From Chlamydia trachomatis (GTDB lineage Bacteria; Chlamydiota; Chlamydiia; Chlamydiales; 2-12-FULL-49-11): a stretch of DNA of 18,089 nucleotides. The stretch covers positions 1 through 18,089 of the forward strand of contig CAMBTZ010000014.1 in assembly GCA_945870925.1 (NCBI GenBank), written 5' to 3'. This document shows positions 7,790-15,134 of the stretch, in pieces (the stretch's first letter is position 1; every line of letters begins with the position of its first letter). The position numbers and the translations under genes were made by a program. The notes beneath the pieces were generated by a model. It did no database searches. It saw nothing but the letters and a program-made list of their open reading frames with translations, and had not been told where the DNA came from.

Positions 7790-7822
7790 AAAGAGGCTCT
7801 TTTTTAAGGGTCTCTTTTCTTT
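7790..7822 (+). terminator. Rho-independent terminator after the 131-residue orphan gene
   Basis: AAAGAGGCTC (7790-7799) pairs with GGGTCTCTTT (7808-7817) around an 8-nt loop, with one mismatch and one G-U pair, followed by TCTTT. It starts 23 nt after the orphan stop codon and lies between convergent genes, just before the nifU-like stop. On the minus strand the tail is poorer in T, so it is assigned to the plus strand. Confidence 0.65.
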
Positions 7823-7828
7823 GCAGAA

Positions 7829-8557
7829 TTAGAGGTCAGGGATTACTTCAAGTTGGGGATGGACCCGAGCTCTGAGGATTTGTTGAATAGCGCTTAAGGT
7901 AGAACCTGTAGCAGACATACATGAAGTGCAATTGCCTTCGTATTTGATGATGAGCTGGATATCATTTTTAAGTTCTTTGATGGAGACACCGCCGTCATCT
8001 AATTGGACATAAGGGATCACTTCGTGAGCGAGCACTTCTTGGATGCAACCTAATTTTTCTGCATGCGTGAGGGCGGCCCAATTAGGGTATTCCCCTCTTT
8101 TTAGATCGCTTAGATCAACAGGTGTAACAAGAAATTCTTCAGGCATGGGGAGACCTTCGCATTGTTTGAGAGCGATATCTAGAATATCTAGGACAAGATT
8201 GATGTAGGGAGCTGATTCTGGGGGGAATCCTTTTTTTAAGGGTCTATCTTCAGCACTTTTTTCTATAAGTTCAGCACTGATCCGTTTTGCCTGGGCATAA
8301 TTTTTTTCAATTAGGAGCTCACACATAATTTCTGCAGAGCCTACAAGGAGTGTTTCTCCAAAGGCTCTGAATTTTGCATCCACAATAACGCCGTCTTCTT
8401 CATTAACGAGTAGGTATAGATGAAGAAGGCCGGGCTCATCACCGGTACAGATTCTATAACCCTCTTTTATCTTATCTATTTTTCCTGCGTATAGAGGATG
8501 GACAATACTTTTAACAAGTTTGCTACTGTAAATGGCCCAAGGAAATTGCTCAATCAT
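7829..8557 (-). CDS. nifU: NifU-like protein: degenerate IscU-type domain plus intact C-terminal NifU (CxxC) domain
   Basis: A 242-residue protein in the position of C. trachomatis CT720. Residues 15-130 align by eye with the IscU scaffold (VNEEDGVIVDAKFRAFGE), but only the first scaffold cysteine is present (ICTGD, Cys37). The second, normally in YGCGSA, reads FGETLLVGSA, and the HC pair near the end of the domain reads PYIN. Residues about 172-242 are a well-kept NifU C-terminal domain, with VIPYVQLDDGGVSI and the cluster-binding NCTSC (Cys210, Cys213). No ferredoxin-like middle domain with closely spaced cysteines is visible. Hence the N-terminus probably cannot build a cluster in the classical way, while the C-terminus could still bind or carry one. 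The ATG overlaps the nifS-like gene by 8 nt, indicating coupled translation. Family assignment is good; function is uncertain. Confidence 0.85.
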   Translation of the reverse strand: MIEQFPWAIYSSKLVKSIVHPLYAGKIDKIKEGYRICTGDEPGLLHLYLLVNEEDGVIVDAKFRAFGETLLVGSAEIMCELLIEKNYAQAKRISAELIEKSAEDRPLKKGFPPESAPYINLVLDILDIALKQCEGLPMPEEFLVTPVDLSDLKRGEYPNWAALTHAEKLGCIQEVLAHEVIPYVQLDDGGVSIKELKNDIQLIIKYEGNCTSCMSATGSTLSAIQQILRARVHPQLEVIPDL

Positions 8558-9638
8558 ATAACGCCTTTATATCTGAAATTATCGCGATTGCTTTTTTTAT
8601 CTCTAACTCCGATGTGTCCATTGAAAGAGCCACACTGATTGCAGATTTTGCCATAACAGGATCGATACCCATTTCTAAAAGTTGGTATTCAAGTTTTTGT
8701 ACTCTAGCGCCACCGTAAGAGACAACTACATTTTTTTGATTTAGGAGGAATGTAAGATACTCTGCATGTAGTCCTGGTATTGCAAAGCAACTTGTGTTTG
8801 GAAGTCTTTGTCCCGATCTTCCAAAAAATTGAATTCCCCCTATCAACTTAGAAAGGCCATCTTCTAAATAAGATCTAAGATAGGCGGTCTCTGTACTCAT
8901 CCCATCCATAAAATCGAGCACTTCGCCAGCTGCAATCCCCATTCCAATTAGGCCCGGTAAATTTCTAATATCAGCTAGCTTAAAAGAATCAATTTTCTTA
9001 TTTAGAAAAAGTCCGCCTACCCCTTTTGGCCCGTGAAAAAGATCTGCAGAAAATGAGAAGTAATCAATCGGAAGATCTTCTAGTCTCATAAACAACTTAG
9101 CAAACATTTCGCTACCCTGAACGTAGAGCAAAATTCCATGCTTCTGGCAATAGTTTGCTATCTCTTCAATTGGTTGAATCACTCCGGTCAATGCGTTTGC
9201 CCATGACAGTGATAATAATCCGGCTTTTGGAGTATAGTGCTTTTCTAAAATCTCAACTGTGAGTTCCCCATTTTCATTTACGGGCAAAAATTTTGAAACA
9301 CACCCAACTTCTTCCAAACTATCCATTGCTTTTCGTATTGATGCATTTTCTGTAATTGGGGCTAGTAGAAAATTTTTCCCCTCTTTATAAACGACTTCTC
9401 GATAGGCTTTATTAAAAACACGCGTAGCTGAATCTTCATCACCCGATGTCAGTATAAATTTTGTATCTTTAGCTGCCCCTGTCAAATCATAAATGTTCCC
9501 AAGACCGCGCTCCAACTCTTGAACAATCCTCGGATCATTGAAGTAAGGGGCATCCGGCGCAATCCAAAGTTCTTTGGAAATTTTTTCGATAACTTTTGAT
9601 GAAGGCCTTGTTGCCCTGTGATTATCAAGATAGATCAT
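8550..9638 (-). CDS. nifS: NifS-like fold-type I aminotransferase homologue lacking desulfurase catalytic residues
   Basis: Homologue of cysteine desulfurases, 362 residues from the ATG at 9636-9638. That start is chosen because MIYLDNH matches the family N-terminus; a longer in-frame start at 9668 lies further into gpmA. Family landmarks are clear: YLDNHRATRP, FILTSGDEDSATR, LSLSWANALTGVIQPIEEI, FSFSADLFHGPKGVGGLF and the C-terminal ALSMDTSELEIKKAI. The catalytic residues are not. SAHK, whose lysine binds PLP, reads SADL (Asp199, Leu200; codons 9039-9044). TEH reads TEN (98). The HxDxxQ PLP-contact strand reads YVQGSE (172-177). The active-site cysteine loop reads YGGARVQ with no Cys, and the substrate arginine is absent. 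The gene is intact, overlapping gpmA by 14 nt and the nifU-like gene by 8 nt. It is probably not a desulfurase (inference). Confidence 0.87.
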   Translation of the reverse strand: MIYLDNHRATRPSSKVIEKISKELWIAPDAPYFNDPRIVQELERGLGNIYDLTGAAKDTKFILTSGDEDSATRVFNKAYREVVYKEGKNFLLAPITENASIRKAMDSLEEVGCVSKFLPVNENGELTVEILEKHYTPKAGLLSLSWANALTGVIQPIEEIANYCQKHGILLYVQGSEMFAKLFMRLEDLPIDYFSFSADLFHGPKGVGGLFLNKKIDSFKLADIRNLPGLIGMGIAAGEVLDFMDGMSTETAYLRSYLEDGLSKLIGGIQFFGRSGQRLPNTSCFAIPGLHAEYLTFLLNQKNVVVSYGGARVQKLEYQLLEMGIDPVMAKSAISVALSMDTSELEIKKAIAIISDIKALYD

Positions 9639-10254
9639 AAAATAGAGGGACCCCTGTCGGAATTTCAAGATTGACTACAGCATCACTTGTGAGCTTATCT
9701 AAATATTTTACAATCCCTCGAATCGAGTTACCGTGGGCGCAAACAAATACGGTCTGACCACCTCGCACTTTTGGAAAGATCTCATTTTCACAAAATGGCA
9801 GTGTTCTTTCAATTGTCATTTTTAAACTTTCTCCATCCGGTGGAGCTATATCGTAACTTCTTCTCCAGAGTTTAAACTGTTCCTCGCCAAATTCTTTTTT
9901 TATGGCGTCCTTATTTTTCCCCTGCAGCTTTCCATAATATCTTTCATTAAGCGCGTCAGATTCAACCACCTGGACAAACTCATTCTCGCCGTAACTTTTT
10001 TCCCAGGCTGAGCCTGTTGGAAAAATTGCCGTTTTAGTCATTCTGTTTTTTGATAACACAAGCGCAGCAGTCGTTTGAGCGCGGATCAACTTTGAGACAT
10101 ATATAGCATCAAACCGGACATCTGCAAGCTTTTCCCCAGCATCAATAGCCTCAGCAATCCCCTTTTCAGAAAGCCCAATATTGACCCAGCCTGTAAAAAC
10201 ATTTTTTTTGTTCCATATTGACTCGCCATGCCTTAAGAGGATTAATTTTCCCAT
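9625..10254 (-). CDS. gpmA: 2,3-bisphosphoglycerate-dependent phosphoglycerate mutase
   Basis: Cytoplasmic glycolytic enzyme interconverting 3- and 2-phosphoglycerate through a phosphohistidine. The 209 residues contain LILLRHGESIWN with the phospho-acceptor His9, FTGWVNIGLSEKG, LNERYYGKLQG (Glu104), PPDGESL and AHGNSIRG with the second active-site His174. It is about 40 residues shorter than E. coli GpmA, mainly in the distal part, a size usual for the shorter bacterial forms. AAAGGAG lies 7 nt before the ATG. It leads a gpmA, nifS-like, nifU-like operon with overlapping reading frames, the same set as C. trachomatis CT722-CT720, and is divergent from the pseudouridine synthase gene with only 35 nt between the starts. 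Confidence 0.96.
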   Translation of the reverse strand: MGKLILLRHGESIWNKKNVFTGWVNIGLSEKGIAEAIDAGEKLADVRFDAIYVSKLIRAQTTAALVLSKNRMTKTAIFPTGSAWEKSYGENEFVQVVESDALNERYYGKLQGKNKDAIKKEFGEEQFKLWRRSYDIAPPDGESLKMTIERTLPFCENEIFPKVRGGQTVFVCAHGNSIRGIVKYLDKLTSDAVVNLEIPTGVPLFYDLS

Positions 10255-10274
10255 CGCTTTTCTCCTTTGAAAAT

Positions 10275-10287
10275 AGGATACTATAAT
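10275..10287. promoter_or_regulatory. TATA-rich element in the 35-nt gap between gpmA and the pseudouridine synthase gene
   Basis: The gap holds a perfect TATAAT on the plus strand (10282-10287), but it ends only 2 nt before the synthase ATG and has no good -35 at 16-18 nt. Read on the minus strand the same bases give TATTAT (10281-10286), placed about right for a short gpmA leader before its AAAGGAG. AGGA (10275-10278) may serve as the synthase ribosome binding site. I favour the gpmA reading. Confidence 0.35.
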
Positions 10288-10289
10288 AG

Positions 10290-10991
10290 ATGGAAAAAGT
10301 ACGAATAAATAAATATTTAAGAGATTGCGGGGTCGGCTCCAGGCGTAAAGCGGAAAGCTTAATTCTTGAGGGGAAAGTCTCGATCAATGGCAATATTATC
10401 AAAGAACTTGGGACGCTGGTAGAACCAGGGGATTTAGTCCTGGTCAATGGTCAAAAAGTAACTGCTATCGAAACTTATGTCTATTACATGCTGAATAAGC
10501 CGAAAGGGTATGAGTGCACACACAAAAGCCATAATAATGAACCGACAATATACGACCTTTTTCCAAAATCACCTTCACTTTTTTCCATTGGTAGACTAGA
10601 TAGAGATACAACTGGCCTTCTCATTGTTACAAACGATGGGGAGTTTGCAAATCTTGTAATCCATCCGTCCTCCAATATTACTAAAGAGTATATAGCGACA
10701 ATTCAAGAAGATATCACCCCTCATCATCTTCAAAAAATATCTGAGGGAACTTTTGTCGAAGATACTTTCGTTAAACCTCATTTAGTTGAGAGAATAGATC
10801 TTCACTCTATAAAAGTGGTAGTAAAAGAGGGCAAAAAGCGGGAAGTTCGCATCTTAGTAAAAAATGGAGGACTCACCCTAATTAACCTTACTCGAACAAA
10901 AATTGGTAACCTCACTCTAAATCAGTTACCTATCGGTAAATTTCGCCCCCTCACAGACAAAGAAAAAGATTCAATTTTTAATAATACCTAA
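10290..10991 (+). CDS. rluB: rRNA pseudouridine synthase of the RsuA/RluB family
   Basis: Isomerises a specific uridine of rRNA to pseudouridine. The 233 residues have an N-terminal S4 RNA-binding domain (about 4-50; VRINKYLRDCGVGSRRKAE and GKVSINGN) joined to the catalytic domain. The latter shows YYMLNKPKGY (65-74), FSIGRLDRDTTGLL with the catalytic aspartate at 104, the TKEYIATI strand and GKKREVRILVKNGG. These place it in the RsuA/RluB/RluE/RluF group, with the RluB type most likely from the S4 domain and length; the exact rRNA target cannot be told from sequence. The start is fixed by the S4 domain beginning at residue 4. It corresponds to CT723 in position. Its TAA overlaps the stop of the convergent downstream gene. 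Confidence 0.9.
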   Translation: MEKVRINKYLRDCGVGSRRKAESLILEGKVSINGNIIKELGTLVEPGDLVLVNGQKVTAIETYVYYMLNKPKGYECTHKSHNNEPTIYDLFPKSPSLFSIGRLDRDTTGLLIVTNDGEFANLVIHPSSNITKEYIATIQEDITPHHLQKISEGTFVEDTFVKPHLVERIDLHSIKVVVKEGKKREVRILVKNGGLTLINLTRTKIGNLTLNQLPIGKFRPLTDKEKDSIFNNT

Positions 10992-12859
10992 CCTCTTAAC
11001 CTCAATACTTTATACACATTCCCTTCAAAATTCAGTATTGCATTCCCTCTCTCTCCATCAAATTTAATTCCAGCTATATCAATAGCCGAAGCTTTAACTT
11101 TTAAAGAATCCCCCAGCGTTGGGAATTCTGATGGAGAACTAGAAATCATCGTATAATCACTACATCCTAGAATTGGCCTTGTATAAAAATGGTATAATAC
11201 ACCCCTTTTATCGACAGTCGCTTCCAACATAAATTTTCTTCCATTGATATGTACAATCGATTCCCAGTGATCATGCTCTTCACCTTTTTCATTTAGCCAA
11301 CTCCCTTTATCTGAAAATAAAGGATGAAAAGCTAATAACATTAACTCAGGCGGGAACCTATGCCTTAGCACCATTTCTGCTTCCGATAAGGTTCCTTCTC
11401 CATAATAGGCAAGTCCAGCTTCATAAGATTCACCCCAAACTGAAACTCTTGGATGAATGGCAAGAGAGTCAATGATCTGTCTTGATTCTCTAAATATATC
11501 AATCGGTTGAATTTCTTTAATTTCCCATACAGCAACTGATGGCATCTCTAACTCCGACTCAGGCTTGGATGCTGCTGCAGCCATAATCATTTGATGCTTT
11601 AATTGCCTTTTTATTTTTTTTGCAATATTTGCTTGTTGTTTTTTTATATTTCTTTCGCAAACCAATTGATGGGCCAGCTCTCTATCTTTCTCAATTCTAT
11701 CCCATTCTAAAATCGGAGTTTTATCAGAACAAAGAAGGATGAAGGTCTCTTTAGTTTTACAAAGTGGTTGCTCCTTTGAGACAAAATATCTAACTAATGA
11801 CCGGTTATCTATAAGATGCTTATTAATAAATTTTGAAATTTCACGGACTAACGATATTTTCGTAATCCCCTCTACTATTGACGCTAATCTTTTTATATCA
11901 CTTTTTGAGACAAAGAACTCTCTACACTTATTTGAAATTCGTAGTGCTATATCGTAAACCTCTGAAATTTGCTCTACCCATTCATCGGCATTACATGTAG
12001 TAAGAATTTTATTTACGAATATAGGCGCAAAAAGCTCTTTATCAAAATCAGCACAAGTTGCTCTGCATTTATTACTCAAGATCACAATTTGTGCTAAAAG
12101 AGGAACCATTTTAATACGAGTTAAAATAATTTCAGACATTTCTGCTGTGTCGGTAGCAGCCATTAGCTGAGCTAAAATTCGACTTATTCCCCTATTTTCT
12201 TTTAGAAATTGCTCATTTATGTGAATTCTATGCATAAATTGAGCAAGTGCTCTTAGTAATTGATTAGAAGACCCCATATATTTTTCTGCTACAGTTATAG
12301 AGAAGGGATCTATTATATAATAATGATTATCTTTGTATGCATAACCTTTTACTAACTCTTTCACTGCAACATCAAACTCTTCTGTTTCGCCTGCTAAATC
12401 AAAAGACTTTAAATCACTTACATGGGACTCAAAACCCCCTTCTCGTTTTGGAGCAACCGTTAATGGAACACCTCTGCCTTCAATTTTTACAAAAAACTCG
12501 GGCATTAAAAAATATTTATCGGCAAATTCATATTTCACATTTGTTAGATCAGCATATCGATGCTTTATATGCGGATATAACACTCCAAATATTAGAGCTT
12601 CCTCATGCATAAATTGCATAGCCTGGATCATATTAGTAAAAATGCGGCCAACCTTACTTGTTAGCTCCCCTACTAGCTCAACCTTCACTAAATCCAAAAT
12701 ATAACTAATCCTTGCTAAATTAATTTTTGGTAACCCCTCAGGCTTAGTCAAGCTTGCACACAATTGCCCAATCACAGCCTCCATTTCATGAGCTCTCCAA
12801 TCAGTCTCTTCAAATAATTTCAGGCTCGATTTAATGAAAGAATATGAGTCAATAGACAT
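10988..12859 (-). CDS. Large hypothetical protein, probably lineage-specific
   Basis: I do not recognise this 623-residue protein. There is no signal peptide or clear membrane segment. Residues 1-380 look mostly helical with scattered cysteines. Residues about 390-430 form a strongly charged, probably coiled-coil stretch with ERNIKKQQANIAKKIKRQLK followed by an alanine/acidic linker (MAAAASKPESELE). The last 160 residues look like a separate alpha/beta domain: RVSVWGESYEAGLAYYGEG, LRHRFPPELMLLAFHP, HDHWESIVHINGRKF (HDHW at 529-532), LEATVDKRGVLYHFYTRP. The clustered His, Asp, Glu and Trp could be an active site or binding pocket, but I cannot name a family. An AGAGG and a TATAAT (12881-12886, minus) sit just upstream of the ATG. 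Full length and a good start argue for a real gene; an effector role is only a guess. Confidence 0.8.
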   Translation of the reverse strand: MSIDSYSFIKSSLKLFEETDWRAHEMEAVIGQLCASLTKPEGLPKINLARISYILDLVKVELVGELTSKVGRIFTNMIQAMQFMHEEALIFGVLYPHIKHRYADLTNVKYEFADKYFLMPEFFVKIEGRGVPLTVAPKREGGFESHVSDLKSFDLAGETEEFDVAVKELVKGYAYKDNHYYIIDPFSITVAEKYMGSSNQLLRALAQFMHRIHINEQFLKENRGISRILAQLMAATDTAEMSEIILTRIKMVPLLAQIVILSNKCRATCADFDKELFAPIFVNKILTTCNADEWVEQISEVYDIALRISNKCREFFVSKSDIKRLASIVEGITKISLVREISKFINKHLIDNRSLVRYFVSKEQPLCKTKETFILLCSDKTPILEWDRIEKDRELAHQLVCERNIKKQQANIAKKIKRQLKHQMIMAAAASKPESELEMPSVAVWEIKEIQPIDIFRESRQIIDSLAIHPRVSVWGESYEAGLAYYGEGTLSEAEMVLRHRFPPELMLLAFHPLFSDKGSWLNEKGEEHDHWESIVHINGRKFMLEATVDKRGVLYHFYTRPILGCSDYTMISSSPSEFPTLGDSLKVKASAIDIAGIKFDGERGNAILNFEGNVYKVLRLRG

Positions 12860-12991
12860 AATTACCTCTTTTTGTGAATAATTATATAAGAGTTTACAAT
12901 TATGATCACCACAAAACTTCTTTACAGATATTTTTAGTTAATAAATTTTTCAGTAGGAAAAAATTGAAAGATCGATCACACTAATTGCCAT
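12860..12991. promoter_or_regulatory. Divergent promoter region between the 623-residue gene and the PhoU-like gene
   Basis: A 132-nt AT-rich gap serving two outward genes. On the minus strand TATAAT (12881-12886) lies 21 nt before the ATG at 12859, giving a leader of about 15 nt, and AGAGG is the ribosome binding site; the -35 is poor. On the plus strand TTTACA (12921-12926) is followed by TTAATA-type boxes at suboptimal spacing. There is no Shine-Dalgarno in the 30 nt before the PhoU-like ATG; the nearest AGGA is at about 12955. Confidence 0.4.
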
Positions 12992-13666
12992 ATGCAATAC
13001 TTTTCAAAATTATTTTCTAGAGCCCCTTTTGAATTACTTGAACTCCATATGGAGAAAGTAATTGCTTGCCTAGTTAAGCTAGATGAACTTTTACGAATTT
13101 TTGAAGATACTGACCTAATCAAGCTTGAAACACTATCACAAATTGTATCAGAAATAGAGCATGAAGCTGATATGATCAAAAATGATATTCGCTCGACATT
13201 ACCGCAAAGTTTTCTTTTTTCAATAGATCGGTCAAATTTTTTAGAAATTTTATCAGTACAAGACGATCTTGCCGATGTAGCAGAAGAGATTGCAAATTTA
13301 TTAACAATTAAGCAAATGGTTATTCCGCCCGATATTAAAGCTGATTTGACAGCGTATAAAGACAAAAATATGGAAGCTGTTTGGGATGTAAAAGAGATAG
13401 TATTTAGCTTTGAAGAACTTCTAGAAGCCTCTTTTGGCGGACCAGTAGCTCAAAAAATTCAAATTAAAATTGAACAAATCGCCTATAAAGAACATGAATC
13501 TGATCTTTTAAAGCGCAAACTTTTAAAAAGTCTTTTTAATATTTCTGAATCTTTATCTACTCCGGACTTTTACCTTTGTATGCATCTTATTGAGGCAATA
13601 GGAAAAATTTCCCACTCTTCTGAAAAACTTGCGCTTAGAATAGGAATGCTCTTAGACTTTAAATAG
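12992..13666 (+). CDS. PhoU-like (DUF47/YkaA family) protein partnering the phosphate permease
   Basis: A 224-residue, almost entirely helical protein of the PhoU-related DUF47 family, usually encoded next to PiT phosphate permeases and thought to regulate them. The N-terminus FSRAPFELLELHMEKV matches the family start. Acidic helix motifs of the PhoU metal-binding type are seen three times: EIEHEAD (54-60), QDDLADVAEEI (90-100) and EHESDLLKRKL (167-177). The pit gene starts 4 nt downstream, so the two are co-translated. This is the CT691/CT692 pair of C. trachomatis in order and orientation. Upstream in-frame codons reach a TGA without another start, so the ATG at 12992 is used despite the lack of a Shine-Dalgarno. 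It should act in the cytoplasm at the inner membrane, by family knowledge. Confidence 0.88.
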   Translation: MQYFSKLFSRAPFELLELHMEKVIACLVKLDELLRIFEDTDLIKLETLSQIVSEIEHEADMIKNDIRSTLPQSFLFSIDRSNFLEILSVQDDLADVAEEIANLLTIKQMVIPPDIKADLTAYKDKNMEAVWDVKEIVFSFEELLEASFGGPVAQKIQIKIEQIAYKEHESDLLKRKLLKSLFNISESLSTPDFYLCMHLIEAIGKISHSSEKLALRIGMLLDFK

Positions 13667-13670
13667 CATT

Positions 13671-15104
13671 ATGATCACATTTTTAATTATTTTTACCCTT
13701 GTTATCGCCTTCTACATGCTTTGGAACATGGGAGCAAATGATGTTGCCAATTCGATGGGAACATCAATTGGGTCAGGCGCGATCACTCTACGGCAAGCAC
13801 TAATTATTGCTGCTTTACTCGAATTTGCAGGAGCATTTCTCCTTGGTTCAAACGTATCTGAGACCATTCAAAACGGCATTATAGATCCACTGGCCTTCAA
13901 GGCTGAGCCCATGATACTTGTGCTAGGCATGCTATCCGCTCTTCTCGCAACAGCTCTATGGTTACAGATCGCAACTCTTTGCAAGTGGCCCGTATCAACA
14001 ACTCATGCAATTGTAGGAGCTGTTATTGGCTTTGGAGCTGTTGTATCAGGTGTTCACACAGTTAAATGGCATGTTGTCGGCACGATTGCTCTCAGCTGGG
14101 TCCTATCTCCGAGCTTAAGCGCCCTTATTTCATACCTCCTTTTTGCGTTTATTCAAAAACGGATTTTGCACGCTTATAGCCCACTACTTGCTACAAAAAG
14201 AATTGCCCCCATATTAGTCTTCTTTGTTTTACTTACCTTTGTAATTAGCACATTTGCTGATGGCCTGGAAAACTTTAATTTTTATCCATCCCTACCTCTT
14301 GTCATTACAATCGGATTACTTGTAGGTTTAGTTGGGTATGTGATTTGTAGATATGCCTGCGAAAGGGTTAATGCAGATTCTAGACTCAACCCTGTAATTG
14401 CGGCCAAACAAGAACAGCAGCTGTTTAATTTGAGTAGAGCCAATAAACACCTAATTCGGGCAAAACTAGCGTCAACAGAAAAAATTGGCACAAGGTTAGA
14501 TGATGCACTGACCATCGTATCTGGCATTACCGAAGAAGTGCGCGACAAAACAAAATGGGAAAGCCACATCTCAGCTGATTATAGAGCAGTAGAAAAAATA
14601 TTTGGCTTCTTACAAGTTCTTTCTGCCTGCTTTGTTGCTTTTGCTCACGGAGCAAATGATGTAGCCAATGCGATAGGACCTGTTTCGGCAATACTTGAAA
14701 TATTAAAAAATCCTGAAAACATCTATAAACTCTCAAGCAAGATCGACATTCCTGTCTGGCTGCTCCTATTTGGTGGTGCAAGCATTGTGATAGGTCTTGT
14801 TACGTATGGCTGGCGTGTTATCGAAACAATCGGCTCAAAGATTACTATGCTTACTCCGACACGGGGCTTTTCTGCTGAATTTGGAGCCTCAGTAACAATT
14901 CTGATCGCTTCAAAACTAGGTATGCCAATCTCTACAACTCATGCAATTGTCGGAGCCGTCCTTGGAATCGGTCTTGCAAGAGGAATCTCCTCACTTAACT
15001 TCAGACTTATGCGCGATATTTTCCTCTCTTGGATAATCACAATCCCATCCGCAGCAATAGCCTGTATCCTACTCTTCTATCTTCTAAAACTCTTTTTTAT
15101 TTAA
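13671..15104 (+). CDS. pit: PiT-family inorganic phosphate permease
   Basis: Inner-membrane transporter of phosphate driven by a cation gradient. The 477 residues show the internal duplication typical of PiT proteins: GANDVANSMGTSIGSGAIT (21-39) and GANDVANAIGPV (327-338), each followed by a matching VSTTHAIVGAVIG (108-120) and ISTTHAIVGAVLG (420-432). Hydrophobic segments flank a hydrophilic central loop (about 230-310) rich in charged residues, which is likely cytoplasmic. There are about ten to twelve membrane helices in all. It starts 4 nt after the PhoU-like gene and ends 30 nt before the solute-binding lipoprotein gene with no terminator visible, so all three may share a transcript. It corresponds to CT692 (ygo4) of C. 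trachomatis. Confidence 0.95.
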   Translation: MITFLIIFTLVIAFYMLWNMGANDVANSMGTSIGSGAITLRQALIIAALLEFAGAFLLGSNVSETIQNGIIDPLAFKAEPMILVLGMLSALLATALWLQIATLCKWPVSTTHAIVGAVIGFGAVVSGVHTVKWHVVGTIALSWVLSPSLSALISYLLFAFIQKRILHAYSPLLATKRIAPILVFFVLLTFVISTFADGLENFNFYPSLPLVITIGLLVGLVGYVICRYACERVNADSRLNPVIAAKQEQQLFNLSRANKHLIRAKLASTEKIGTRLDDALTIVSGITEEVRDKTKWESHISADYRAVEKIFGFLQVLSACFVAFAHGANDVANAIGPVSAILEILKNPENIYKLSSKIDIPVWLLLFGGASIVIGLVTYGWRVIETIGSKITMLTPTRGFSAEFGASVTILIASKLGMPISTTHAIVGAVLGIGLARGISSLNFRLMRDIFLSWIITIPSAAIACILLFYLLKLFFI

Positions 15105-15134
15105 AATAACTACTCTATCATTCAATATAGCAAT

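Noticed and set aside
8550..9638. The NifS-like gene as a decaying pseudogene
   Set aside because: There is no stop or frameshift, overlaps with neighbours are preserved, and non-catalytic family landmarks are well kept, which fits selection for another function.
12976..13365. A 129-residue frame antisense to the PhoU-like gene
   Set aside because: Entirely opposite a well-supported gene, with low-complexity serine-rich sequence typical of an antisense frame.
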